From the NCBI GenBank assembly GCA_025403435.1, contig CM046330.1, forward strand, positions 13,228,239-13,292,238: a stretch of DNA of 64,000 bases, in the 5' to 3' direction. The stretch's first letter is position 1. Every line of letters starts with the position of its first letter. The position numbers and the translations under genes are program-made. This document shows, in pieces, positions 47,680 through 58,615 of this stretch. Source of the stretch: Artocarpus heterophyllus. Lineage: Eukaryota; Streptophyta; Magnoliopsida; Rosales; Moraceae. Under the pieces are notes generated by a model. The model saw nothing but the letters and a program-made list of their open reading frames with translations, made no database searches and had not been told where the DNA came from.

Positions 47680-48896
47680 ATGTTTTTTCAAATCATACTC
47701 AAAATATCTTATAAAGCAATTAAACTTTTAAAAAACCAATATCACCGTACCCAACTTTTACAAAATACAATTTGAAATATTATCAAACCGAAATACTAAA
47801 TAAAATCACTTTTAAAAAAGTTAAAAATTGTAAAAATAATTGAAGCATTAGTTTAATTAAATTATTTATTTTAACATCTTAAACCATTTGTATTTAAATT
47901 TTTAGTTAAGGCATGCTTAAAATAACATTTAATCTAAATTCGAAGGGATAGTCTTGAAAATTTTCAAAATTAGTAAGATTTTATAAACATATAGGATGTT
48001 TCGAGCATTTGTGATTAGGCAAAAGGTGGCTTTAGATGTTTTGGGTGTTTTTCTATTTTAAAAGAGAAGAAAAAATTACAATACGTGTCTAAATTATTGT
48101 TATGAAATTAAAATCTAACACAATATTTAAAATATCATAAAAATGTCCTTAATGATATAATAATTATCTTAATGATATTACATATTGTACTATATAATTA
48201 CATATAAATAAATTTAATGATATTATTACGAGACATTTATAAAATTTTTATAAATTAGAGTAATATTTTAATTCAATACGGAAAAATCCATATTTTTAAA
48301 TAATTACAAAGGGAGATAATACTATAATTTTTGGAAAATACGGAGCAGATTTGAAAACAATTTTGCTTCTTTTAGACCTGGAAATATATTTGAAGTTCCA
48401 AAAAATAAAAAGTTTTGTAAGCTGGAATGCAAGAGACGTGTCTCTTACGTTATAAACTTTGGAAAATTAATCCAATTGACTATGGCAGCCAATCATAGTA
48501 AGCTTAGGAACAAAGCGACAATTACATGTTTTATTTTTCTTAAAATTGTCTGTTTATTCAAATCAATAGTTGGAATTTTTTGATTGCCTGTTATCTACAT
48601 GACTTGTGACATTTACTTTTTTCTTAGGCAACACGAAAGGGATTTGGATTTTTTTTTCATTTTTTTATTTCTTTCCGTCCCCTCAATCAATTTTTGACAT
48701 GTACCGATGATTTCGGTGTTGGTGAGGTTTCATTGATAGCCGTAGAAATAAACCCAGAAGAGAGACAAATGCCAGAGAGAAGAGAGTTTTGTCTTTTTTT
48801 TGGAAAAGTTTAAATAACAGACACGGACTCCGGGTTTTGTTACAATAAAAGCTCTTTTTTTTTTTTTTAAATATGCTGATGTGTTGATAAAATATT

Positions 48897-49065
48897 ACCG
48901 GCTATTTGATTAAAAGGTGAAAATTAATTTTATTATTAATAATGTAAAATTTATATATGTTATAATAATAATAAAAAAATTTTATAATATAAAATTTTTA
49001 TATGTTATAATAAAAATAATTTTAACTAACTGTTTTAATTTTTTTTTTCAAACACCAAACTAGGA
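48897..49065. mobile_element. MITE-like unit
   Basis: GGCTATTTGATTAAAAGGTG at the left and, in reverse, CTAGTTTGGTGTTTGAAAAA at the right are weak inverted ends. The core repeats the word TATATGTTATAATAA twice, as in other MITE cores of this window. Confidence 0.4.
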
Positions 49066-50581
49066 GAGAGGACACAAGAAAAAAGATTGAGGATTCAAAA
49101 GTCTTTTTTTTTTGTTTACAAAAGATTTTTTCTTAGTGTTATCGTCAACATTAAAAAGATCTACTTAAAATAGACTTTAAATAATGACCGCAATTTCTCT
49201 TCAACGGTTGTCCAACATTACATTTATGTCGATTTGTATATTTAATGCGTTCCACGTCTCCCTACGTTTATTTCCCTCGTTTGTCCATTTTAAAGGAAAA
49301 CGACATATGTCTGCAAGTTCACCGGTGGAGACTAACATCAACCGGTACAATATAAATATTAATAACAGTACGAATCTTTAACATATATAGAAAAAGGCTG
49401 ATCCAATGGTTCATACTAACTAATTCTTTTTTAATTTAAAATGCAATGGTCTAGATTTACCCATATGACATATACATTCTCTCACACCTTATGCATGAAT
49501 TTTGTTTATGTATTTTATTTAATCTCATATCACTTTTTTTAAATTGTTTATTTAGCTTTTTTTTAAAAAAAATAATATATATGTTTGCTAACTTTTGGGA
49601 GGTCATACATTGTTGGTGTGATTTTTTTCTCTCTTTTTTATTTTAAATCCATATATTTCATTTATCTTTCCAATAAAATATTTTAGTATTATTGGGCACT
49701 TCATTAAAAAAAAAAAAAAAAGGTTGGCTAAGAAAAATATACAATAATAAAAATTTATAAAAACTTCTTATGTACTTTCAAAAAAATACTTCTTGAGAAA
49801 ATTGTTCACAAATCACATATTCTTATTATAATTAATTTTTATTATTGTAATTATATAGATATCTTAATATTCTTTTTACACTTCTCAAAAAAATTTCTTT
49901 TTATAAATATGCATCCTTGCAAACAATATAATAATAGAAAATAATTATTAACATTATAATACTAAATCATAATTGAAATCATTTTTTTGAGAAAAAAAAT
50001 CTAAAACAAAAAAGGGGACGTGCCTTGGGCACGTCTCCTATGGTGGTTGGTAATAAAACCTTTTTTTTGGAGCAATTATACGATAATTGTTTAAATAAAA
50101 ATATCTTTCAGTACATCCGAGATAATAGGTAGTAAAACATTTTCAAATTACACCATATCTTCTCTTTAGTCTAAAAACCATGCTTTAACTAAATGCAAAA
50201 ATTGTATATGTAAGAACATAGTTAGCTAAACATTGAGGGAAAAAGAAGGAAGATATATAATGTAAGATACAAGGTTCTAACTCAGAAATAATTGGATAGT
50301 TGGGATGGATAGTTTGAATAATGTCAAAGGCATTATTCCCTGTTAAGTTAAGTGGCACGCCGACGTCTGTAGGCCTAAATGCGATCGTGGCTTCGAGCAG
50401 TGACGGTGGCCCCCTAAGTTTTTTATTTTTTACATGGTTTTAATTCTAAGATAATAGGTATACATATAAATCAGGTCTAGGCTTACCTTAAATTAATAGT
50501 TCTCTGAGTATTAGTATAGTCTTGTTTAAAAATTTTTTTTGACCTCTACTAATAAATTCTGGCTTCGACTCAAAGCAATAG

Positions 50582-50686
50582 TTTTAGAGCCCGTTTGGTT
50601 TGAGTATTTGAATAAAGATTTAAATTTTTGTGAAAGAAAATATTGTAACAAAATGATTCGAACCACGAAACAAACACACCTAAAAT
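50582..50686. mobile_element. Short Tourist-like MITE
   Basis: About 105 bp, nearly all inverted repeat. The left end TTTTAGAGCCCGTTTGGTTT and the reversed right end ATTTTAGGTGTGTTTGTTTC continue inward as GAGTATTTGAA and GTGGTTCGAAT. The TTA/TAA context is typical of PIF/Harbinger MITEs. Confidence 0.55.
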
Positions 50687-50935
50687 TTTGTTAGAAGAAA
50701 ATTTGTCCATGTATATAAAAGATGAAACAATAATAACAAAGCCTTCGCTATTTCGAATCAATGCACCAATTCAATCATATTTCCTCCTGAAGATGTTACC
50801 TACATCAACATTCATTTTCTGGAGGAGACCAAGTCTACATAGAACCCAAAAAGACCCAATGATGAATCCTTACTCCTTGTAATGAGAAAGTGATTAGCTT
50901 CTTAGTACTCGTTTAATATCGTATTTTGATAAGAG

Positions 50936-51240
50936 AAACTACAAGTCAGCCCCAGCACTGCTGTCGCTTTTATCGTGTATCGATGATATACGATGAAACC
51001 ACCTGCTTGTAAACAAGACGGCTTTGATTGATTACCATAAATAATGAGGGCATAAGCTTGGGGAGTGGACAAATTGAGACGTCCAGGAGAGGGACATAAC
51101 ACTTGTCTTGTATGATGACTATGCACAATAATGTCTCTCTCATTCGAAATCGACCAAAGCATGCAATGTGCATGAAAAGGCTTATTTGAATCTTTCTATT
51201 GTTGAAGCAAAAAAACCAGCAACCTTCTTGCACGAGATAA
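50936..51240. other. Unassigned higher-complexity patch
   Basis: About 300 bp with better than background GC and overlapping minus-strand open frames of 86 and 87 codons in two frames, neither with a recognised domain. It may be a fragment of a gene or transposon. I cannot assign it. Confidence 0.25.
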
Positions 51241-51926
51241 GGATGTGTTAATCTGTAACATCTAACTTAAGAAGAACTATCAAATAACTACTGTGGACCC
51301 TTACAAAGAAAGAATACTCAAAACTACTTTTAGAACTCTCATATACAGAAACTTTTAACAACTTATGAAACTTTCACAAATAAAGAATTATCCCCATAGT
51401 AATAAAAACTTCTTAAAAGCATTTTATTTACGATAACAGTTACTTGTAAAGTTAAAACATTTCTGAAACTAGCATATCCTTATACACCCCAACATTTCAC
51501 GGACTTCAATTGGTACATATCACAGTTCATCAAAAACATTTTGTCATGTAATTGTTCTGACAATAACCCCAAATTTTGTTTGGTCCAGCTTGAAAAATTT
51601 GTGATGCGATGTTTGAGTTGAAAATATAATTAAGGGAATTTTTTTGGATCAATGGTGGGTTACGGGATAGGACAGAGCCCTCCGATACGGTACGGTACTA
51701 TTAGAGTTTTTGGTCTTATATATATATATATATATATATTTGAAACACTTCTTTCGTACTAATTTTTTGAGATAGTGAATTTGTTTCTCTCTACCCTTAG
51801 TTTTTCCCTTTTAGAGTTTCCTACGTATATCTATGTATTCTTATTCTTTATTTTTCTTTTGCCTATTTTTTTCACTATTTTCTAACATGATCCATTATGA
51901 AATATAAGTTCCAAAAGCAAATTATC

Positions 51927-52065
51927 AGATAAGTGAGGACAGCCTAGTTGGTTGTAAGTCCCTTTACCCCAACTATAGGTTAAGGGTTCTAGTTCACGCT
52001 GAACCCCACTCAATAATAGTGGTATTCCCCTCCCTCTCGCCCCCTCCCCTTGTATAAAAAAAAAA
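51927..52065 (+). mobile_element. tRNA-derived SINE present only in unit A
   Basis: About 140 bp with an A-box-like CAGCCTAGTTGG (51,940-51,951), a B-box-like GGTTCTAGTTC (51,985-51,995) and a 3' TTGTATAAAA tail. It is flanked by 14-bp near-perfect target duplications, AAAAGCAAATTATC (51,913-51,926) and AAAAGCAAATTACC (52,066-52,079). Unit B reads straight through as AAAAGCAAATTATCAAAC, an empty site at 58,440-58,457. Confidence 0.88.
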
Positions 52066-52239
52066 AAAAGCAAATTACCAAACACAAAAATAATTTACAC
52101 CGAAAATCTCATAAAGGAGCAAAGCCAAGCTTTATTTATATTGTAAAGTATAATACAGTCCAACGCTAGAATTATTGTCGAAGTTTTTATTATTATTATT
52201 ATTATTTTGGTAAACATTCTGATTCATTTGGTGGTCTGT

Positions 52240-54968
52240 TTATGAGGCTATCCTTGAAAATGCACGAAGAGGGAGGTCACCATCAATGTGAAGGGTGAAC
52301 ATGGTTCTATAATTTACAGGTTTTGTGTCGTCAGCTAATTTGAAGCGGAAGAAGCGAAGAAGGGCGATTGATAGAATCTTCATCTGCCTGTAAGCAAAGT
52401 CCTTCCCAAGACACAGCCGAGGGCCCGCCTGCAAAATCATTCCACCCGGTGAAAAACGAAAATGTTAGTTTGATATCTGTATTATACTTTCATGCAAAAA
52501 AAAGGGTGATGTAACAAAAATACATACATGAAACGCTACGAACTTGAATGGCGATTCGGGTTGGAAAATTCCATCCTTGAGCCACCTCTCAGGTCGGAAA
52601 TCTTTTGCATCTTCTCCCCAAATATAAGGCATTCTTCCCATTGCATAGGCCATGTAGTAAACTCCATCTCCTTTTTTGACTTTAAAGCCATCAGGAAGAA
52701 TATCATCTGTATCTGAACATCTCCCATCCTAAAAGACCACAAAACACACCATGTCCTTTAATATTGAGTTTCATATGAAATCTCAATCCCAGCACCAAAA
52801 CACAATATTTGAGAACTTCAAAGTTATTCTTAAATAAGGCCAAATTCCATTATTACTGTCGCAATAGATTTCATCCAAATTTTATATTTCCTTGTTCATG
52901 TTATATTATGGAGGCACCAACTTAACAAGGCCTTTAGTTCTACTATACCACTAAAATATACTTGACCTGTTTAAATGATACATGGTTCGAACGGCCAGTT
53001 TCTACAGACTACAGAGCCCTCTTTTCTTCTCTTTTTTTCCCCCCATTTTTTTAATATAATGTGGTTTTGGACCTTAGGTTTCCTTATGTGGCATTAAGAG
53101 CAGTCACATCAAAAGATTGGGCTAAAGAATTTACCGCAGGGACTGCAGGATATAGCCTCAAAGTCTCTGTCAATGCTGCGCGAAGATAATGCATTTGCTC
53201 AAGATTTGCATCACTCATAGCTTCTACGAAATCGTCGATATTGGATTCGTTGTCGTTTGCTTTACCACCAAAGAAATCTCTCACTTCTTGTGCCACTTTC
53301 TCCTCTACCAAGGGGTTCTTGCACAGCAAGTAGAAAAACCATGAGAGTGTATTTGCACTTGTATCTTTGCCGGCTATCATAAAATTCAGAATTATATCTC
53401 TCAGATATTGATCGTTCATTTGCTCGGGATTCTTCTCACTCTCCATTAGAAACCTTGAAAGTATGTCCTCCTTATCATTCTGCAGCAAAATTTAATCAAA
53501 CTCAAGTTAAAACATTAACAAAATCTTTCACAACACTAGAAAATGAATCATGGATAAATGCAGACATATTGATGTTTTGATTATATATATATATAGCAAT
53601 CAAATGACATTAGTTTGTCTAGATTATGATACACTAACGGTAGAAAATCTGTTTATAAATAATAGAAACTTATCATGGAGGCTCAACCCTTGAACTCACA
53701 CAATCTTGTCGCTCTGCTAATAGCTTCCTCTTTTTCCTAATAAGTTGGTTTACAAACTCATCAATGGCTTCAACATTCTTGTTCAATGCGGCTTCAGAAC
53801 CGATGTTAAAAAACCTTTTCAATTTCCAGAATGGATCCACATAGCGCCAATATGTCAGTGCATTTGACTCATCAAAGGCCTTCATAAAATCAATCCCTTC
53901 TTTAGTTGATCCCTCCAAGCAATTCAATTCTACCCCAAACCCAACTTTGAATATGGAATCCAAAGTACATCTCATAAGCAAATCCTACCAAAAAAAAATG
54001 AAAAAGAAAATCATATAAGATAAAACTTGTGACAATTTGAAAGGCTGTAGTTTTAAGATTTTATAAATTGAATTTTTCAAAAAGCTATATACTATGTAGA
54101 CAGGTTTTTCATTATGCAAGTATGTTTTGGACTAGTGGAGCTTGGACAAACATAGAACGTTAAAGATTGATCCCCTTGATTTCCATATGTCCTTTTCTTC
54201 CTATTCCTAGCTTGTTTGTTCTTATGATTCTGACAAAAGGATAAGCCAAAATTGACGTGGCTTTTTACTAAAATATGAGCAAAGCCCAAAGTTAATCAAC
54301 CTTGGTTTGTTTCTTTCACCTGTCATTTTGTAGCCACAAAAAAGTATGCGACAAAAAGAAGAGCTACCAATAAAAACCAAAAAACAAACAAACAAAAAAA
54401 AAGATCTAGATGGTATTAAACATTTTTAATTGTATGCTCTACTCACTTGCATATCGAAGACCCGACCTGAAACCGAAAGCCTTGAAACAGCCCTGACCAA
54501 TTTGGAAGCATTTCTTCTAAACACAGAACAGCTGAAATCTCTAAGAACTCTTGTCGAAAACTCGAAGCTCGCAAGCTTCCTTTGCTGCCTCCACTTTTCT
54601 CCATTGACCACAAATATCCCCTGGCCTAAGAGATCAGTCAATATGTCTTGGTCATACTCACCTTTTGAGTACTTATCGAAGTTGGTTTTCAGAACATGTT
54701 CTATGTTACGCGGGTCGGTCGTGTAAACTTGGCTCTGTTGAGGCGCGAGCAACCGGAAGGTCAAGAACTCGGCGGCAAATTTGGTTTGGTAGTCATAGAG
54801 TTTGTTGAAGAAGAAGAGTTGGTCGAAAACAGTGCCTTTCACAGGAGGGTATGAAGGGTCGTTGATGGACTTGCATGTGAAGATTCTCAACATGAGAAGA
54901 GAGATGCTCAGAAGAATAAAAAATAATAAGATGGAGATGAAGGTGAAGATGGTGTGAAGAAAATCCAT
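52240..54968 (-). CDS. Cytochrome P450, CYP704-type (gene 2)
   Basis: Five exons on the minus strand: 54,968-54,447; 53,984-53,700; 53,479-53,135; 52,728-52,528; 52,428-52,240. All introns are phase 0 with GT-AG borders, giving 513 residues. N-terminal membrane anchor (about 6-28), hinge PSYPPVKGT (38-46), helix I AGKDTS (305-310), ETLR (374-377), FRPERW (ending 433) and haem loop F-HAGPRLCLG with Cys457. No stop or frameshift, so it is probably functional. CYP704 relatives hydroxylate fatty acids in the ER; the substrate is not predictable here. Exon 1 corresponds to exons 1 and 2 of gene 1 without the intron. It begins unit A of the tandem duplication, with a MULE remnant upstream. Confidence 0.94.
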
Positions 54969-55000
54969 TTTAAGCTTAGAAGACCTTGCCAGGGAAATTC

Positions 55001-55022
55001 CTATGCATAGGAATATTTATAT
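55001..55022 (-). promoter_or_regulatory. TATA box and ATGCAT palindrome of P450 gene 2
   Basis: On the minus strand ATATATAAATATTC lies about 45-50 bp upstream of the ATG, followed by the palindrome CTATGCATAG. This implies a very short 5' UTR. The location is right for a core promoter, but the start site is not known. Confidence 0.5.
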
Positions 55023-56686
55023 ATGTGTGTTTGTCTCTAATTCTTTTATTATTTTTTTTTTGGAAAGGGTCTCTGTTTTATTTATTTCAATAATTTAATA
55101 TTACATGAAAGTGAAATCAGGGTAGACAAATGTAGACCCGAATCCTTTGTTTAATTTTTAGTATCTCAAATAGTGTCTAATCAATCGTATTATAACACAT
55201 TATTCAGTAAAAAATATATAAAAGTCAATTAGACACTACTTAAAACTCTTTAAATGATGTGTCATGATTTGTTAGACATCATTTGGACGCCCAAACTAGA
55301 CAAAGAAATTCAATCCGACAAATGCAGGCCAAAAAATGTTGCACACAAGCAAGGGTTGAGTGATGGTATCAAATAATAAAGAATGGGAAAACTATGGTAT
55401 GTCTCAAAAATTTAGAATGGATCATGCTACCTAAATTTCAGCTGTCAGATTATGGAAAGAAATAATGTCAGCCGTTGAAAAGAAAATTGTTAGCTTCTTT
55501 TTGCTGAAAAAATTTCAAGGACTTGGATAATTTTTTTTTATCATATAATAAACGACTGAAAATAGGATGCATGGTACATAAAAAAAGGGCATGTATCGTA
55601 GTTTTTTCCTGAAAATTGATACGTACCACTTAAGGAGGAACAAAGGTGATTTTTGAATTTTGATCAAGGATGAGAGATTGAGCTGTTGAATTTTCGATCC
55701 CATGAAACTTTATGGAGGTTATAGACTTACCATTGAAAACAAAAAGTATTTCCTTAATGTTGTGAGCTCAAAATGGATTGGGGATCAAACAAAAGAGCTA
55801 AAGTACAATGGCTAAGAATGGTTGAAATTGTCAAAGGACAATGATCAAGGAAATTGACTTCCACCCAATATGGACGAGGACGATAAAAATTTTCGAGAAA
55901 ACTACATGTTGTGTTGTATTTTTGAAAAAATAAGTTTATTCGTGTCACTTTTAATAAAAATTTTACCATATTATTATTCATATTATATGTTTAAATTATG
56001 TCATATTTAAACATATTAGACATTTATAATAAGTTTCAAAAAAATGACATTTATAAAAATATCCCAAACTTTTTGTTGCCTTTCCTTTTTTTTTTTTTAA
56101 ATTAACTGTGGGCTGGAGGACTAGAGGCTGGAACGTCTTCTTTTTCTTCTTGTTGTTGTTATTATTATTACTATTATTATTATTCATTTGATAAATACTG
56201 GGATTTTTAACACAATTGTCCCTGAGCTTGTTGAGGTTTAACAAATTGTCCTGTGAACTTTTAATTTTGACAATCTACTTCAAAACTTATTTAAATATTG
56301 CAACTAACCCCATTTCACAAACGGCCGTTACAAAACCAACAGAAGTGAACATGTGCCAGTCACGTGTGAAAGGAAAAAGGACACGTGGAAATCACATGAT
56401 ACAAAAACAAAGGTTTTTTTTTGGTTGCTGAATAAAGAAAGGAATATGGAGTGGCGTTTTCTCCTCAACAAGCATATGCTCTACTCTGTTTGGCTTTGCT
56501 GAGAATGTGTTGAGGAGGAATGAAGCAGATGAGGAGAATGAAGCAAAAAATTTGAAGCTTAAAAAACAATGGCCTGAATTTTTTTTTTGGTTTTTTGTAT
56601 TTTGCATTTTTTTTTTAATTTTGGATAGTGATGCCCTGTTTTGGCGTAAGATTTGATGACCAAGTGTTTTGGCACGTCTATGAGGG

Positions 56687-56718
<32 letters not shown>

Positions 56719-57130
56719 CATGAATTGTGTTTGTAATTGATGCTTTGAGTGTAGTTTTTGGTAATATTTTTCGGTTGCAAAATAAACACGGTGTTTATGT
56801 GTTGAATTATTGAGCTTCTCTTAGAGCTACTAGTATTTCTTATCATTTAACTTGAATAGATGAACAAAGTAAGCAAGACATGGATGGAAATAGGCATAAA
56901 ATAAAAATTTAAGAGACAAAAATAGTTGGATCAAAATAAGGTCTGGAAACATGTTCATCCAGCTCCAAAAAAATGGGGATTCACATCCAGTATATGCACA
57001 GTTGCCTAACAATATACCCATTCCACATTTAAACCACATAATACCATAACTTAAAATAACAAAATAGAGTTATGATTCCTCAAAAAAACCAAAATAGTCA
57101 TCAGAACTTAAAAAGAGATTGGATATTACC
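55023..57130. other. Upstream/intergenic DNA of unit A
   Basis: About 2.1 kb repeated in unit B. It includes a TTG/TTA tract at 56,147-56,183, a stretch with two ACACGTG-type words (CACGTGTGAAAGG and GGACACGTGG, 56,361-56,387) and a poly(T) run at 56,689-56,714. No gene was recognised. It may contain the non-coding terminal part of the MULE, but no terminal inverted repeat could be defined. Confidence 0.45.
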
Positions 57131-57139
57131 CATCATTCC

Positions 57140-58378
57140 TCTTTCTATGGTTGCTTCCCCTTGTCATTTTTATTGGCAACTTGAGACCCAGACATGGAGC
57201 TTACACTGGACCCAATTGGTGCCCATGGAGGCATGAAATTTTTAGTCTAATCTGCACTAGCCCCAGCTGCCCTTATAAACTAGATAACAATTTGAACATT
57301 AGTTTCATCAAAAAAAATCACAACAATGTAAGTTAAAAACACTGAATGCTTCCCTTTTTTTCTTTGTTGTAGTGGTGGTGCCTTGGTAGTTTTCTCCTTT
57401 GCTGGCAATGGACAGCCCTTACGATTGTGTCCTGGTTGTCCACAGATCCCACACTTGATCACAATTCCACCCCTGCTCAGTTTAGTGGTTTTTGAACCTT
57501 GAAATTGCATCTCTTCTGGCTCCTTCCTCCTTGATTTCTTAGGCCTGCCAGGTTGTGTTTTGAATTCAGGTGCTTGTACAGGCTCATATCGGCGTGCAGC
57601 ACCTTCAAACCGATTCTTGATGGACTCAACCAAACCCTTTTGCTTATCCGATATCCAAGTAATAGAGTGGTTGTTCACGATGTTCAAATCATCTTTTAGT
57701 AGCTCTAAAAACCAACTCCAAGAAGATCTACATTCAGATTCCACCACAGCATATGCAATTGGAAACATTTCGTTATTGGCATCAATGCCAACAGCACTTA
57801 AGAGTTGTCCTTGATGCCCTCCCTTAACATGACAGCCGTCTAACCCAATAATAGGTCTACAACAGTCCAGGAAGCCTTTTCTACATGCAGCCAAACACAC
57901 ATACAACCTTTCAAAAATTGGGTTGTCCTCTACATGTCTACAGTGCATTTTAACAGTGTTTCTAGGGTTGGATTTCATGAGCTCTTCACAATAATCCCAC
58001 AGCCTAGCATATTGTTGCCTGGCAGAGCCACGGATTTTAGTGAGGACTTTTTTCCTAGACCTATAAAATTGCCATGGAGAAACGTCAACATGTGTGTCAT
58101 GCCCTACTTGTTGTACAAATCCTTCACGCTTCCAATTTGGCTCCACTGTCCATTTGTTTTCATACTTATCTGCCAACCATTGTGAAGACATAAATCTATT
58201 TTCAAACACCATCCCACTAGTGCGTTCATGGTTCATAGTCTTGACCTGGAATGTTCCTTAATCATCAATGAGTGAGGCATACACCATCCAAGGGCAATTA
58301 TTACCTTTGCGAACAACTCTAATGTTATCCTTCTCATTCTTTTTAAATTTCAAGGCACGTAGATTCTGGAATGCATAG
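57140..58378 (-). pseudogene. MULE (MuDR-type) transposase remnant, unit A
   Basis: Minus-strand coding from the junction side: RVVRKGNNCPWMVYASL (about 58,260-58,330), an in-frame TAA near 58,258-58,260, then TSGMVFENRFMSSQWLADKY (58,205-58,170 region). The catalytic start PIIGLDGCHVKG and AIAYAVVESE-like block follow (57,700-57,850), then WISDKQKGL. After SIKNRF the sequence jumps to a C-terminal GRPKKSRRKEPEE and a zinc knuckle CGICGQPGHNRKGC (about 57,413-57,456), so the rest of the DDE domain and the SWIM zinc finger are missing. A second exon-like tail (MPPWAPIGSS, about 57,205-57,235) remains. Non-functional. The N-terminus is cut by the duplication junction. Confidence 0.85.
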
Positions 58379-58615
58379 TCTCATTCTTTTGCCTATTTTT
58401 CACTATTTTCTAATATGATCCATTATGAAATAAAAGTTCCAAAAGCAAATTATCAAACGCAAAAATAATTTACACAAAAAATCTCATTAAGGAGCAAAGC
58501 CAAGCTTTATTTATATTATAAAGTATAATACAGTCCAATGCTAGGACTATTGTCAAAGTTTTTTTTTTTTTTAATTATTTTTTTGGTAAACATTCTGATT
58601 CATTTGATGGTCTGT

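Larger units (their letters stand above)
46642..51840. other. Long intergenic region with MITEs
   Basis: No gene was recognised in 5.2 kb. It contains a CTTT microsatellite (about 46,806-46,826), the long inverted repeat at 47,100-47,500, MITE-like units near 47,514-47,679, 48,897-49,065 and 50,582-50,686, a hairpin GGACGTGCC-TTG-GGCACGTCTCC at 50,008-50,030, a higher-complexity patch at 50,936-51,240, and a (TA)n at 51,718-51,740. Confidence 0.5.
51860..58384. repeat. Tandem duplication, unit A (P450 gene 2 plus MULE remnant)
   Basis: A direct repeat unit of about 6.5 kb whose sequence is repeated from about 58,385 to the window end. Shared content in the same order: the leader TCTTTTGCCTATTTTT, P450 3' flank, five exons and four introns, TATA-box region, about 2 kb of intergenic DNA, and the MULE fragment. 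Main differences from unit B are the SINE at 51,927-52,065, a ~35-bp stretch of intron 3 (about 52,870-52,905) absent from unit B, and homopolymer lengths. Confidence 0.9.

Noticed and set aside
50398..50571. Possible hAT-type ends CAGTGACGGTGGCC and (reversed) GAGTCGAAGCCAGAATTT
   Set aside because: The inverted match is weak and no 8-bp target duplication is visible, so I did not call an element.
56559..56846. 95-codon minus-strand frame with a polylysine run
   Set aside because: The lysines come from a poly(T) run on the plus strand; the unit B counterpart has a different frame and length, so there is no constraint on a protein.
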